From Loktanella sp. IMCC34160 (GTDB taxonomy: Bacteria > Pseudomonadota > Alphaproteobacteria > Rhodobacterales > Rhodobacteraceae), in NCBI RefSeq assembly GCF_004145845.1, contig NZ_SELP01000003.1:1-64000 (forward strand): a stretch of DNA of 64,000 nucleotides. Direction: 5' to 3'. The first letter of the stretch is position 1, and the number at the start of each line of letters is the position of its first letter. Of this stretch, positions 16,502-24,807 are shown one piece after another. Position numbers and translations under genes: made by a program. Below the pieces are notes generated by a model, which worked only from the letters and a program-made list of their open reading frames with translations, was not told the origin of the DNA and ran no database searches.

Positions 16502-17401
16502 ATGGCGCGTTCTGTAAAGAGAGGACCGGGCTTGTATAACCTATTTGTTTCCGCAAACGACGAGGCTTGGAATGGAGAGCCGTGGCAGATCGAGCGAAGC
16601 CGTTGCGTCCGCGAATACACCAGCGATGAAATACATGAACGTTACGGTTCTCTTGATGCGGCAGCCGTGGACCACTTACGGCGGTTGCCATGTATCTTCG
16701 CTTACGAGTCCTTCAACCAGATTGACCCGCACTTCGGCTTAATCCGCGATCTGACCGTCCGCCCCGGTGAAGTTCGGGTCGACTACGAGCTGCATCCGCT
16801 CAGTCACTTTCTGACAGCTTCTCAGCTCGAAGAGATGACCTTCGAGCTTGATATCGGAAAGTGGGAGATGAACAGAACCCATTGGGCCGTGAAAGATGTG
16901 GATCTTCCAGCGGAGCTGAGTCGAAAAGGGATCACTCTTCCAAGGTGGGCTTCTCGTGCAGGACCAAGGATCAACCTAGCGGATCACCAGTTCGACGTGG
17001 CCTTGTCCTTCCCGGGTGAGGCGAGAGCGTACGTCGAGGAAGTTGCAAAAAATCTGGAACGGCTTCTCGGCCCAGATCGGTACTTCTATGACAGGAACTA
17101 TACCGGGCAACTTGCACGACCATCACTCGATACGTTTCTTCAGGCCATCTATCGGGACAGATCACGCATGGTGGTGGTCTTTGCTGGCGGTGATTATCAG
17201 CTCAAAGATTGGTGCGGCATCGAGTTTCGGGCTGTGAGAGAGATCATCAACGCACGTGAACACGATAGGATCATGTTCGTGCGAATGGACGACGGCGAAG
17301 TCGAAGGCATCTTTGGACACGACGGCTATGTCGACGCTCGACAACACAGCCCCTCTGACGTGGCCGGATTCATCGAGGAACGTGTAGCGGTGCTGTCATG
17401 A
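16502..17401 (+). CDS. TIR-domain protein with uncharacterised N-terminal domain
   Basis: The 299-residue protein ends in a TIR domain (about 160-299): the opening strand FDVALSFPGEARAYVEE, the FYDRNY segment near 195-200, and W237-C-G-I-E241, where the glutamate is the expected catalytic residue of NAD-cleaving TIR enzymes. The N-terminal 150 residues form a separate soluble domain (LYNLFVSANDEAWNGEPW...) that I do not recognise and which could be the sensor. Bacterial TIR proteins commonly deplete NAD during phage infection; that role is inferred here. The stop overlaps the start of the recombinase gene (ATGA), indicating coupled translation. Confidence 0.85.
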   Translation: MARSVKRGPGLYNLFVSANDEAWNGEPWQIERSRCVREYTSDEIHERYGSLDAAAVDHLRRLPCIFAYESFNQIDPHFGLIRDLTVRPGEVRVDYELHPLSHFLTASQLEEMTFELDIGKWEMNRTHWAVKDVDLPAELSRKGITLPRWASRAGPRINLADHQFDVALSFPGEARAYVEEVAKNLERLLGPDRYFYDRNYTGQLARPSLDTFLQAIYRDRSRMVVVFAGGDYQLKDWCGIEFRAVREIINAREHDRIMFVRMDDGEVEGIFGHDGYVDARQHSPSDVAGFIEERVAVLS

Positions 17402-17937
17402 TCATCGGATATGCCCGCGTTAGCACTGACGAACAAAGCCTCGATTCACAAACCGATGCCCTTTCGGAAGCTGGTGCCGAAAAGGTCTTTTCTGATAGGG
17501 TCAGCGGATCAAAGCGCGCGCGACCAGAGCTGGATAGGATGCTGGAGCAACTTCGCGACGGAGATATTGTGGCTGTCACCAAATACGACCGCCTTGCACG
17601 ATCTCTCAAAGACCTTCTGGAGATCGTGGAGACGATCCGAGGGCGTGGTGCCGGTTTTCGGTCCCTTGCTGAAGACATCGACACCACGACGCCGGCTGGC
17701 CGTCTTGTGTTCCATGTCTTTGCATCCATCGCCCAGTTCGAGCGCGAGAGGATTTCAGAACGCACCAAGGAGGGTTTAGCTTCCGCTCGTAGGCGTGGCC
17801 GGATCGGCGGCAGGCCACCTGCTCTGTCGGTTGCACAAAAGGACGAAGTGCGCCGTATGCGAGATGAGGAACACCGCGGTATCCCGGAGATCGCTCGCCT
17901 GTTCAAAGTCAGTGAACGGACTGTCCGGCGCGCCTAA
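17398..17937 (+). CDS. Serine recombinase (resolvase/invertase family)
   Basis: This 179-residue protein has the small serine recombinase layout: catalytic S9 in IIGYARVSTDEQ, the conserved arginines in the YDRLARSLKDL segment near 64-70, the long E helix, and a C-terminal helix-turn-helix (IPEIARLFKVSERTVRRA) for DNA binding. Its ATG overlaps the stop of the TIR gene. Such enzymes resolve cointegrates or invert segments; no matching pair of recombination sites is obvious nearby, although the palindrome at 16435-16485 is a candidate. It is unusual to see one translationally coupled to a TIR gene. Confidence 0.93.
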   Translation: MIIGYARVSTDEQSLDSQTDALSEAGAEKVFSDRVSGSKRARPELDRMLEQLRDGDIVAVTKYDRLARSLKDLLEIVETIRGRGAGFRSLAEDIDTTTPAGRLVFHVFASIAQFERERISERTKEGLASARRRGRIGGRPPALSVAQKDEVRRMRDEEHRGIPEIARLFKVSERTVRRA

Positions 17938-17956
17938 CTGGAACAAAGAGAGTACA

Positions 17957-18619
17957 TTGCCGACTGCCCCCGCACCATCTAGTATAGGTGCGCCTACCAC
18001 CCACAAAATAGGGAATCACGCATTGCGGGCATTACAGCATTACATCAAGCGCAAAGCCGCCACGAACCTATTGCACGCACCGAGAACAGCAAAAGCACTG
18101 GGACGGCCATTCAACACGCACGTCACGATCAATTTTTGGCAGCTTGGATGTGATGAAACCGACATCTTTGATGTATTTGCCAAGCTGAGAAACGAAAGAT
18201 TTCAGCGCTGGTCGAGCTACGCGCCTGTAGGGGCAGCGGTAACGCGCAATGGCCCGCCGACATATGCTTGGGTGATCGAGGCAGACAAAGGGCTACATCA
18301 CATCCACTGGATGGTTCACATCGCGCACGATCAGTTGATGCATTTCTCTGGCTCGCTCAGGAAATGGCTGATCAAAATAAATGATGGCCAACCCATTTCC
18401 GACGATACCGATATGATTCAACAAATCGACAACGCCGAAGGGCTGAAGAAGTACCTTGCAAAAGGTACAGAGCCGCATTTTGCGCGCTTCTGTAATATCC
18501 GCCCACAAGACACTGGACCGGTACATGGGCGCAAGAGCGGGATAAGCCGGAACCTTGGTCCCGCGGAATGGATGCCTCGCAAGGCAGCATGGAAAGCAGC
18601 ACGACGCAGGGCTGCTTGA
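17957..18619 (+). CDS. HUH-type endonuclease-like protein (Rep/Gp2-like)
   Basis: The protein shows the three motifs of HUH endonucleases in order: motif I NTHVTINFWQ, motif II H-I-H (about residues 115-117, HHIHWMVHI), and motif III Y-x-x-K (Y166-L-A-K169 in GLKKYLAKG). It resembles rolling-circle replication and inovirus Gp2-like proteins. I start it at TTG 17957, 20 bases after the recombinase stop, giving 220 residues; the frame is open further upstream but that part is a reading of the recombinase gene. No good ATG exists, so the true start is uncertain. It is followed after 4 bases by the Abi_C-domain gene. Confidence 0.7.
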   Translation: MPTAPAPSSIGAPTTHKIGNHALRALQHYIKRKAATNLLHAPRTAKALGRPFNTHVTINFWQLGCDETDIFDVFAKLRNERFQRWSSYAPVGAAVTRNGPPTYAWVIEADKGLHHIHWMVHIAHDQLMHFSGSLRKWLIKINDGQPISDDTDMIQQIDNAEGLKKYLAKGTEPHFARFCNIRPQDTGPVHGRKSGISRNLGPAEWMPRKAAWKAARRRAA

Positions 18620-18623
18620 AGGC

Positions 18624-19382
18624 ATGAGCTACTTTGATGAAATCCCCGACGACAACGTCGAACGCGCTGAAATGATGGAAGGAATTCTGACGTCCAGAGC
18701 AACAGGAGGTGTTGGCGATAACGGCATATACGTGCAGCTGCGACGTGACTTTATGGCCGATCCAAACACGCGGGATTTGCTGCCAAAGTTCGTTCGCACA
18801 TATCGCAACCTCGACGCATTCTGGCCGTTCATTAAGAACGAAGCGCCGTCGTATGCTGAACGGCGCGAGATCATCAGTCGTGCATTTACGCCTCTAATTG
18901 ATCATCTTGAAGGGCGAAACACCGCGCCCGTGGACGCCGTGTCATCTGACATTCTTCAAAGCTTTGATGCCGAAGGTGTGCACACCGTTTGGGCGAAGGC
19001 AATGGAGCGGCGAACATCAGACCCCGAAGGTGCAATAACCATCGCGCGGACCCTGCTAGAAACCGTAAGTAAGCGCATTCTCGATGAATGCGGCCAAAGC
19101 TATTCTGACAAAGACGATTTGCCGAAGCTCTACAGCACTGCCACGAAGGCGCTCAACCTTGCGCCAAACCAACACACAGAAGAACCGATAAAAGCGATTC
19201 TGGGTGGTGCCATGAATCTCGTGAACGGCATCGGTACATTGAGAAATCGATTATCAGATTCGCATGGCCGTGGCGGTCGTTTGCCAGTTCGCCCCTCACC
19301 TCGACACGCCAGCCTAGCCGTCAACACTGCTGGAGCTATCGCTACATTCCTCGTTGAAACCTTCAACGAGCGCCAAAAGTGA
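18624..19382 (+). CDS. Abortive-infection C-terminal (Abi_C) domain protein
   Basis: The 252-residue protein has a C-terminal region (about 140-250) matching the Abi_C family pattern: AITIARTLLETVSKRILDE, then a long helix, GTLRNRLSDSHGRG and a final hydrophobic helix ending VETFNERQK. The RN...SxxHG signature is typical of this HEPN-like family, which occurs in abortive-infection proteins. The N-terminal half is acidic and unassigned. The ATG at 18624 begins 4 bases after the HUH gene stop with GAAGG just ahead. It closes a four-gene cluster (TIR, recombinase, HUH, Abi_C). Confidence 0.8.
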   Translation: MSYFDEIPDDNVERAEMMEGILTSRATGGVGDNGIYVQLRRDFMADPNTRDLLPKFVRTYRNLDAFWPFIKNEAPSYAERREIISRAFTPLIDHLEGRNTAPVDAVSSDILQSFDAEGVHTVWAKAMERRTSDPEGAITIARTLLETVSKRILDECGQSYSDKDDLPKLYSTATKALNLAPNQHTEEPIKAILGGAMNLVNGIGTLRNRLSDSHGRGGRLPVRPSPRHASLAVNTAGAIATFLVETFNERQK

Positions 19383-19439
19383 CAGGACCCTTGGCTATCA
19401 GGTGAAACGGTGAAATGGGTATCATGCTCTGTCAGCGGA

Positions 19440-20768
19440 TCAGGCTAGTCGCTCTTGATTGCTGATCTGATAAAGCCCGTAAAGATCGCTGTGTTTCACT
19501 CTGAACTGGCTCCGGCGCTTGATCGCTGGAGACGGTGTGTCCGCGCGCTCCATCTTGATCCCAGGATCATAGTACACCCCACCTGACGCCAGCGCCTGCA
19601 ACAGCAGCAGCACATCGGTGCCTTCGCACAACTCAACCCGCGCCCCATATGAATATTCGGGCGGTGGCCCGCGCATCAGAGAAGGCACATAGACAGCCTT
19701 TGCGTGTTTCCGGTTCCAGTGACCGATTACGCCTTTGAAGCCCCACGAGGCAGCAACCACGTCCCCCCTGTCGATCAGCGCTATCTGCCCGTCCACATCC
19801 GTGATCTTGCCCTTAGCGGGGTCGAACCCCTCCAGGACCAGTTTCAGACCCGTATCGGTGTGGAAATCCCGGCCACTGGCATAGACGCCGCCGAAGTTTA
19901 TCCGACCTTCTTTGCCTGACTTGTCCGGATAGCCGTAGCGGCGCAGAAACGCCTCAACACCGTCATCCCGATACACCCCGCCGGTCGGTTCCGGTGTCAT
20001 CAATGTGACCGGGCTTTTCGCAAGGTACTTCACGAAATCCCGCACGCCGTACTGTTTGACCTCCCAGCCCAGATAGTCCGGCTCTGCATACCCGTTGGGT
20101 GAGATTCCAAGTTCCGCCTCTAAGGTGTATCCACCGCCATTTCGGGCGTTGTAGGGGGTAGCCACCCCGTCCTTGCCCATCTTCTGTGACGGCACCCAGC
20201 CTTCGGCATGGATGCGGCGCAGAGCATCGAGCAGCATCTGTCGGGAGCTTGTCCCTTTCTGCCTAAGCGATTGCAGATCGAGGAAGACCCCTGAGGCTTC
20301 CAGCGTGTCCACTTTATCAGCCAGAGTCGCCGCTTCTGGTGTCTCTCTACCGACAACATGGCCGATAACCCGCCCGTCCGGGCAAACCCCGAAAAACAGC
20401 ACCCGCCCTTCATCACGTGACCGCATCAGCGGCGCTGGCGCGCGCGCAGCGCCACGCAGAAAGCCGGACATGCGCACTTCAGGGTACCTGGGGTAGAGGA
20501 TCAACTGAGCATCCGGCGCAGGTGCTATGCCTTGTTTGTCCATCCACCAGAAATCTACCGGCGCTTTTGCACGATCCCGTACAGACCCTGCGATCTGACT
20601 GCCGTCCTCTTCGATCTCACCATGCGGGATGATGTTCAGCGCGCCAAACCCGCCACCGAGATAAACCTGGTTCTTGGAGTTATCATTCGGAGCGAGCTGC
20701 TTAGCGTAGAAACGCGTCGCTCCATGAGCTGCCATCTGATCGAGAATACGAATAAGGGGGTCAGTCAA
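19440..20768 (-). CDS. MvaI/BcnI-family type II restriction endonuclease
   Basis: The protein (442 residues from TTG 20768) resembles MvaI/BcnI-type enzymes, which cut CC-W-GG or CC-S-GG sites as monomers. The nuclease core shows EPDYLGWEVKQYG, supplying the Asp and Glu-x-Lys of a PD-(D/E)xK site, in the C-terminal half. The N-terminal 200 residues form an extra domain with LAPNDNSKNQVYLGGG. The TTG overlaps the vsr stop and has AAGG 8 bases upstream; the frame is also open to ATG 20831 inside vsr. It is the last gene of a methyltransferase-vsr-nuclease operon. Confidence 0.87.
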   Translation of the reverse strand: MTDPLIRILDQMAAHGATRFYAKQLAPNDNSKNQVYLGGGFGALNIIPHGEIEEDGSQIAGSVRDRAKAPVDFWWMDKQGIAPAPDAQLILYPRYPEVRMSGFLRGAARAPAPLMRSRDEGRVLFFGVCPDGRVIGHVVGRETPEAATLADKVDTLEASGVFLDLQSLRQKGTSSRQMLLDALRRIHAEGWVPSQKMGKDGVATPYNARNGGGYTLEAELGISPNGYAEPDYLGWEVKQYGVRDFVKYLAKSPVTLMTPEPTGGVYRDDGVEAFLRRYGYPDKSGKEGRINFGGVYASGRDFHTDTGLKLVLEGFDPAKGKITDVDGQIALIDRGDVVAASWGFKGVIGHWNRKHAKAVYVPSLMRGPPPEYSYGARVELCEGTDVLLLLQALASGGVYYDPGIKMERADTPSPAIKRRSQFRVKHSDLYGLYQISNQERLA

Positions 20769-21222
20769 TCCATTGGCCTTCAACACAAAACTGCTTTGTG
20801 TCAGAGGACAGCCAGAGGGAAAGGGAGTCAATCACTTCAGGCAAAGGCCACTTGCTTCGCCCCTTGAGGGCGCATTCCCATACGATGCCCACTCTCCAGC
20901 CCGCATCGAGAAGACGACCAAGAGCTTCAGTATCGCGCCGGGCATTGCCGTTGATCTTTTCACGCCAGAATTCCTGCCGGGTTTGCGGCCAGCGGAACAA
21001 TGGGCAGTTATGCTGGTGCCAGAAACAACCATGCACGAAGATCACGGCGTGATGTTTTGGCAGAACAAGGTCAGGTCTGCCAGGAAGGCCCCTGCCCTGC
21101 AACCTGTAGCGAAACCCTTTGGCGTGCAGCCCGCGCCGGATCATCAACTCCGGCTTTGTGTCCTTCCCCCGGATCGCCGCCATGTTGCGGCGGCGCGCGT
21201 CGGCAGAATAAACGTCAGCCAA
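20761..21222 (-). CDS. vsr: Very short patch repair endonuclease (Vsr)
   Basis: Vsr nicks beside the T of a T:G mismatch left when 5-methylcytosine deaminates within the partner methyltransferase's site. The 153-residue protein has the family hallmarks: [20 protein letters not shown] at the N-terminus, the catalytic/zinc region [18 protein letters not shown], the [16 protein letters not shown] segment, and [11 protein letters not shown]. It overlaps the methyltransferase stop by 8 bases, and its own stop overlaps the nuclease start, so all three genes are coupled. Its presence implies that the partner enzyme makes 5-methylcytosine. Confidence 0.96.
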   Translation of the reverse strand: MADVYSADARRRNMAAIRGKDTKPELMIRRGLHAKGFRYRLQGRGLPGRPDLVLPKHHAVIFVHGCFWHQHNCPLFRWPQTRQEFWREKINGNARRDTEALGRLLDAGWRVGIVWECALKGRSKWPLPEVIDSLSLWLSSDTKQFCVEGQWID

Positions 21223-22435
21223 CCTTTTGCAGCCGGGGCTGATCCATCAGCTTCAGGACGTGCGGCTGCATCAGCCGGGCGACTTCCGCAAAGACCGGCA
21301 CGGCAACAGAATTCCCAAACTGCTTGTAGGCCTGAGTATCCGAAACCGGAATCCGGAAGCTGTCATCAAATCCCATCAGCCTCGCGCACTCACGCGGTGT
21401 AAGGCGACGTGGATTCCTGCCTTCACCGCGACTGACCAGGATTTCTGAGCCATCCTTGTAGTAGCGCGCCGACAGCGTCCTTGCGATGCTGTCGCCATCA
21501 ACGAGGCCAAACCCGAACCCGTTACCTTTGGCCCGGTGCTTGGCAGCGTAGTCCTGCAGGTACGTCCAGAGCTTGTCTGTGAGCGTGTACTTGTCGCTGA
21601 CCTTTGCATCCGGACCAACCGTGTAATGCCCTTCAGCGGCCTCAGTCCCGTTCTCAGGGTGCAGGATGTCCCGCATTCCCCTGCCCTGCCGTCCAGGCAG
21701 ATGCAGCTCTTCAAAGCTGAAGTCCGTAGCTTCCCGGAAGCCGACCATAACGATCCGTTCCCGGTGCTGCGGCACAAAGTTTGCTGCGTCGATGATCTGG
21801 GTATGCAGCGTATACCCCAGCTCCTCGGTCAGAGCGCGCCGGATTACCTCAAACGTCCGACCCTTGTCATGGCTCTTCAGGTTCTTGACGTTCTCCAGCA
21901 TGAAAGCTGCCGGGCGGTGGTGCATCAGGATGCGCAGCACGTCGAAAAACAACGTACCCTGGGTTTCATCGAGGAACCCATGCGCGCGTCCGAGCGCGTT
22001 TTTCTTGGACACGCCAGCGATCGAGAACGGTTGGCACGGGAACCCCGCCACAAGAACATCGTGATCCGGGATATCCTGAGGGTCTACCTCGCGGATATCT
22101 CCTGCGATGGGGCGGTTATCCGGGAAGTTGGCATGATAGGTCTGTTGAGCGAAACGATCCCATTCTGAAGTGAAGACACAACGACCCCCAGCGCCTTCCA
22201 TGGCTCTACGCAGGCCGCCAATCCCCGCAAAGAGATCAATGAAGGAGAACGATGCGTTGCTGTCATGGCGCTGCCTTGAGCGCACTTCCATCCGAAGCAG
22301 TTTCATTACAGCTTCGCGGGGCACTTCCTCACCCCGTTTCCAGCGGTATAGGTGGCCTTCGGAATATCCCAGAGCGCTAGCGGCTTCGGGCATGGACCAG
22401 CCGCTCTGCGTCAGCAGCATCTCAAATTCTGTCAT
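21215..22435 (-). CDS. DNA (cytosine-5) methyltransferase with N-terminal HTH
   Basis: The 406-residue enzyme shows the C5-methyltransferase motifs in order: FAGIGG (69-74) for AdoMet, the catalytic loop GFPCQPFS with C134, ENVKN near 178, the [11 protein letters not shown] motif, and the C-terminal [13 protein letters not shown] and YKQFGNSV motifs. The first 50 residues form a helix-turn-helix ([21 protein letters not shown]) of the kind that lets some methyltransferases, such as EcoRII-type ones, repress their own promoter. With Vsr and an MvaI-like nuclease, the expected target is a CCWGG-like site; that is inference. The start lacks a clear ribosome binding site. Confidence 0.93.
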   Translation of the reverse strand: MTEFEMLLTQSGWSMPEAASALGYSEGHLYRWKRGEEVPREAVMKLLRMEVRSRQRHDSNASFSFIDLFAGIGGLRRAMEGAGGRCVFTSEWDRFAQQTYHANFPDNRPIAGDIREVDPQDIPDHDVLVAGFPCQPFSIAGVSKKNALGRAHGFLDETQGTLFFDVLRILMHHRPAAFMLENVKNLKSHDKGRTFEVIRRALTEELGYTLHTQIIDAANFVPQHRERIVMVGFREATDFSFEELHLPGRQGRGMRDILHPENGTEAAEGHYTVGPDAKVSDKYTLTDKLWTYLQDYAAKHRAKGNGFGFGLVDGDSIARTLSARYYKDGSEILVSRGEGRNPRRLTPRECARLMGFDDSFRIPVSDTQAYKQFGNSVAVPVFAEVARLMQPHVLKLMDQPRLQKVG

Positions 22436-22597
22436 GTCAGGTCAGTTCCGCTCTGGCTTTATCTGGGAATTTTTCTGACACTCTGGCGTTAAGATTACCT
22501 AAAGACAAGAACATTTGGCGAAAACCATGCCTGTGACCAACGGAAAGGAACAGAAAACAGGACGAAGGCTCAAGGATAGGCTGCTGGCGCAGAACTC

Positions 22598-22900
22598 TTA
22601 GATCTCAATTCGCCTGCCGACTTCTTTTCGAACGATCAAAAGCGAAGCAAGGACTATGGCAGAGCAAAACATCAACAAGACCGAGAACATCACTGCAATC
22701 GCTTGAAAATTGGACATCAACTTCGAAGCGCTCAGGAATTGCGTCGACCACCAAGAAAGAAAGAAGCCAAACCCAGCGAAGTAGGACCGCGCAGCCCACT
22801 CTGTCCGGCTTTGAAGCCATGCAGACAAGGACTCCAAAACCGCTAACTTCTGAGATCTCCATTTCTGAGACGCACGGCAGATGTGAAGAGTGTTTTCCAT
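22598..22900 (-). CDS. Small membrane protein next to the XRE repressor
   Basis: From ATG 22900 the frame encodes 100 residues with two hydrophobic segments, about residues 40-57 (YFAGFGFFLSWW...) and 67-91 (AIAVMFSVLLMFCSAIVLASLLIV). It begins 7 bases after the stop of the XRE gene on the same strand, so the two may share a transcript. A second open frame in another phase covers much of the same DNA (22605-22862) and is less hydrophobically patterned. No family is recognised, and the ribosome binding site is weak. Confidence 0.45.
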   Translation of the reverse strand: MENTLHICRASQKWRSQKLAVLESLSAWLQSRTEWAARSYFAGFGFFLSWWSTQFLSASKLMSNFQAIAVMFSVLLMFCSAIVLASLLIVRKEVGRRIEI

Positions 22901-22907
22901 TTCCAAA

Positions 22908-23330
22908 TCAATCCATTACAAGTTCGATCCAAGTGTGAACGTCGTCATTGGTTATTTCCCTCCCTTCGACATGTGACTTGTACCAACGCGCGATGATAGC
23001 ACCACGTTTCTCGCTCTTAATTCTGATGTTCTTTGAGTTAAGGTGCTGATCGAGAGAGGTTTCGATCTGCTTCAGCGCGTCGAAGTCGTGCCCTGCGCGA
23101 ATTGCCCTAGTACCCAACAGTAGCCAAGGCACATCAACATCGAATTGTTCGCCGAACGCCACCAGAGCTTCGACAGGAATGCCGCGCTGGCCCTTTTCAT
23201 AGCTGTGATAGGCCCTCGGCGAAACTCCAAGCGCTTTGGCCATCGCGGCCTGAGACAGGCCAGTTTCGTTGCGCGCAATGGCGAGACGCGCTCCCATCGA
23301 TGCAAAAAGTTCAGCGTCTCTCCGCGCCAT
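22908..23330 (-). CDS. XRE-family repressor, candidate master regulator of the element
   Basis: The 140-residue protein has a Cro/CI helix-turn-helix at about residues 16-70 (LAIARNETGLSQAAMAKALG, then SPRAYHSYEKGQRGIP) and a helical C-terminal region. It is transcribed away from the Xis-like/integrase genes, and the 150 bases between them carry an inverted repeat that could be its operator. This arrangement is the usual one for a repressor controlling excision. CAGGA precedes the ATG at 23330. Confidence 0.88.
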   Translation of the reverse strand: MARRDAELFASMGARLAIARNETGLSQAAMAKALGVSPRAYHSYEKGQRGIPVEALVAFGEQFDVDVPWLLLGTRAIRAGHDFDALKQIETSLDQHLNSKNIRIKSEKRGAIIARWYKSHVEGREITNDDVHTWIELVMD

Positions 23331-23340
23331 TCCTGGTTTC

Positions 23341-23394
23341 CAATTGACTTGTTCGTAATTCTCCGCTCACATCGCAAAAATTGACGAACAATTG
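23341..23394. promoter_or_regulatory. Inverted repeats in the divergent XRE/xis promoter region
   Basis: TTGTTCGT at 23349-23356 and ACGAACAA at 23384-23391 are exact complements 27 bases apart. Their flanks extend the symmetry (CAATTG at 23341-23346 and CAATTG at 23389-23394, itself palindromic). They lie within 60 bases of the XRE start and about 85-135 bases before the Xis-like gene. Operator function is inferred. Confidence 0.5.
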
Positions 23395-23477
23395 CAGATA
23401 TACGCATCTGAACACGTCAGATGGTGCTTAACAAGCGATTCCATGCGCATCCCTGAATTCAACTCTAGCGGACGAGG

Positions 23478-23834
23478 GTGACTGAAATGGCAGAGACTGA
23501 AAACTCAGATAGCTCGCAAATCCTAGGGCTTGGAAAGACACCGGCACAGTGGGTCGAGGTCATGGCTGGCATGGGGATCGACATCTCCGAGCGCACCTTG
23601 CGTGAGCGGGCGAATGACACCGGCGCGTTCTACCGACTGGGGCGGACAATGCTCATAACCCCCGCCCAGATCGACAAGATATTTGAAGGAGGCCCCTCAT
23701 GCCGCTCCAAATCTACAAGAGGGGCCGCGTCTACTGGGCCAAGGGCTGGGTCGAATACAACGGCAGGCCAATCGCAGGCCCATACCGGCGAAGCACTAAG
23801 GCATCTACAGAAGCGGGCGCACGGGACTGGATAA
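23478..23834 (+). CDS. Excisionase-like DNA-binding protein
   Basis: The 118-residue frame begins at GTG 23478 (or ATG 23487) after GACGAGG. The first 75 residues form a compact DNA-binding-like domain (LGLGKTPAQWVEVMAGMGIDISERTLRERA, FYRLGRTMLITPAQIDKIFEGG) such as precedes integrases of related alphaproteobacterial islands. The last 45 residues overlap the start of the integrase in another frame by 136 bases. Position directly before the integrase and opposite a repressor supports a recombination-directionality role; that is not shown by sequence alone. Confidence 0.68.
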   Translation: MTEMAETENSDSSQILGLGKTPAQWVEVMAGMGIDISERTLRERANDTGAFYRLGRTMLITPAQIDKIFEGGPSCRSKSTRGAASTGPRAGSNTTAGQSQAHTGEALRHLQKRAHGTG

Positions 23835-24793
23835 ACCGTGAGACCGAGATGCAGATACGTCGCCATATCGTTGGCGACGAGCCGAGCAAGACGTTCTCAG
23901 ATGCGATCATGATCTACAATGCGTCCCCGAAGACGGCGAAGCAGCTCATCCCTATTGTGCAAGTGATCGGTGAAATGCCTTTGGGCGCGATTTCTGGCGC
24001 GCTTCTTAAGGGGCTTGGGCCGAAGCTGAAACCCAAAGCTTCGACCGATACCTGGTGGCGTGAAATCGTGACGCCCGCCAGCGCTGTGATCAACAACGCA
24101 CACGAGTTGGAGGGGACGCCTCTTATTCGAGTGAAGCCCTACGATAAGTTCGAGAGAATCGCCCAAGACAAGCGTCGCGGTAAGCAGAGCCGGGTCGAAC
24201 GCAAGCCAGCAGATAAGGTTTGGATCGAGGCGTTTTGCGGAGCCGCTGATCCATACAATGCGGCCCTCGTCCGGTTCATGTTCGAGACGGCGGCGCGGAT
24301 TGATCAGGCGGTGTCAATTGAGCCGGACGATCTGCAGCCTTCAGAGGACAAGGTCAGGGTGAAAGCACAGAAAGGCCACCCCGAATGCTGGATCACTGTC
24401 TCAACTCAGATGATGGACGAACTCCTAGCGTTGCCGCCGAAGCGGCCGAAGAACCGCAAGACCGGCAAGCTGATGAAGCCCCGGGTCTTCGGCTATGGCA
24501 GCTCAACAGGCTACAACACCCGCTGGAAAACGATCTGCAAGCGCGCGGGCATCCCGTACCTTTCTGCCCACCCCGCAGGACGGCACGGTTTCTTCACGGA
24601 GCTTGTCGTCCGTCAGGGCGTCGATCCGGTTACAGCGGCCAAGGCGGGCCGCTGGTCAGACCCCAATTTGCCCATGCGCATCTATGCCCATGCGGAGACG
24701 GATGTGGCCGACGTCAGGGCCCGTTTTCGTACAAACCATGTACAGCCGGACACTGTACAAACACCCAAGAGCAAGAAATCAAACAAGGAATAG
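23699..24793 (+). CDS. int: Tyrosine-type site-specific integrase
   Basis: The 364-residue recombinase carries the catalytic set in order: R200 (ETAARIDQAV), H291 and R295 (HPAGRHGF), W319 in place of the second histidine (AGRWSD), and nucleophile Y329 (IYAHAE). The N-terminal half holds an arm-binding and a SAM-like domain. It ends 14 bases before the right attachment repeat, the normal place for an integrase that uses a tRNA 3' end. The start ATG 23699 lies inside the Xis-like gene. It should catalyse integration and, with Xis, excision of the 16.5-kb element. Confidence 0.96.
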   Translation: MPLQIYKRGRVYWAKGWVEYNGRPIAGPYRRSTKASTEAGARDWINRETEMQIRRHIVGDEPSKTFSDAIMIYNASPKTAKQLIPIVQVIGEMPLGAISGALLKGLGPKLKPKASTDTWWREIVTPASAVINNAHELEGTPLIRVKPYDKFERIAQDKRRGKQSRVERKPADKVWIEAFCGAADPYNAALVRFMFETAARIDQAVSIEPDDLQPSEDKVRVKAQKGHPECWITVSTQMMDELLALPPKRPKNRKTGKLMKPRVFGYGSSTGYNTRWKTICKRAGIPYLSAHPAGRHGFFTELVVRQGVDPVTAAKAGRWSDPNLPMRIYAHAETDVADVRARFRTNHVQPDTVQTPKSKKSNKE

Positions 24794-24807
24794 CGCTATG
24801 AACGGTT

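Noticed and set aside
16254-16691. 145-codon minus-strand frame opposite the TIR gene start
   Set aside because: It spans the palindrome and runs antisense to the TIR gene; composition is not protein-like.
22605-22862. Alternative 85-codon frame inside the small membrane protein gene
   Set aside because: It lacks a binding site and a coherent membrane pattern; the frame starting at 22900 is preferred, though with low confidence.
8392-24807. CRISPR array or prophage
   Set aside because: No regularly spaced short repeats, and no capsid, tail, terminase or lysis genes; the content fits a mobilizable element.
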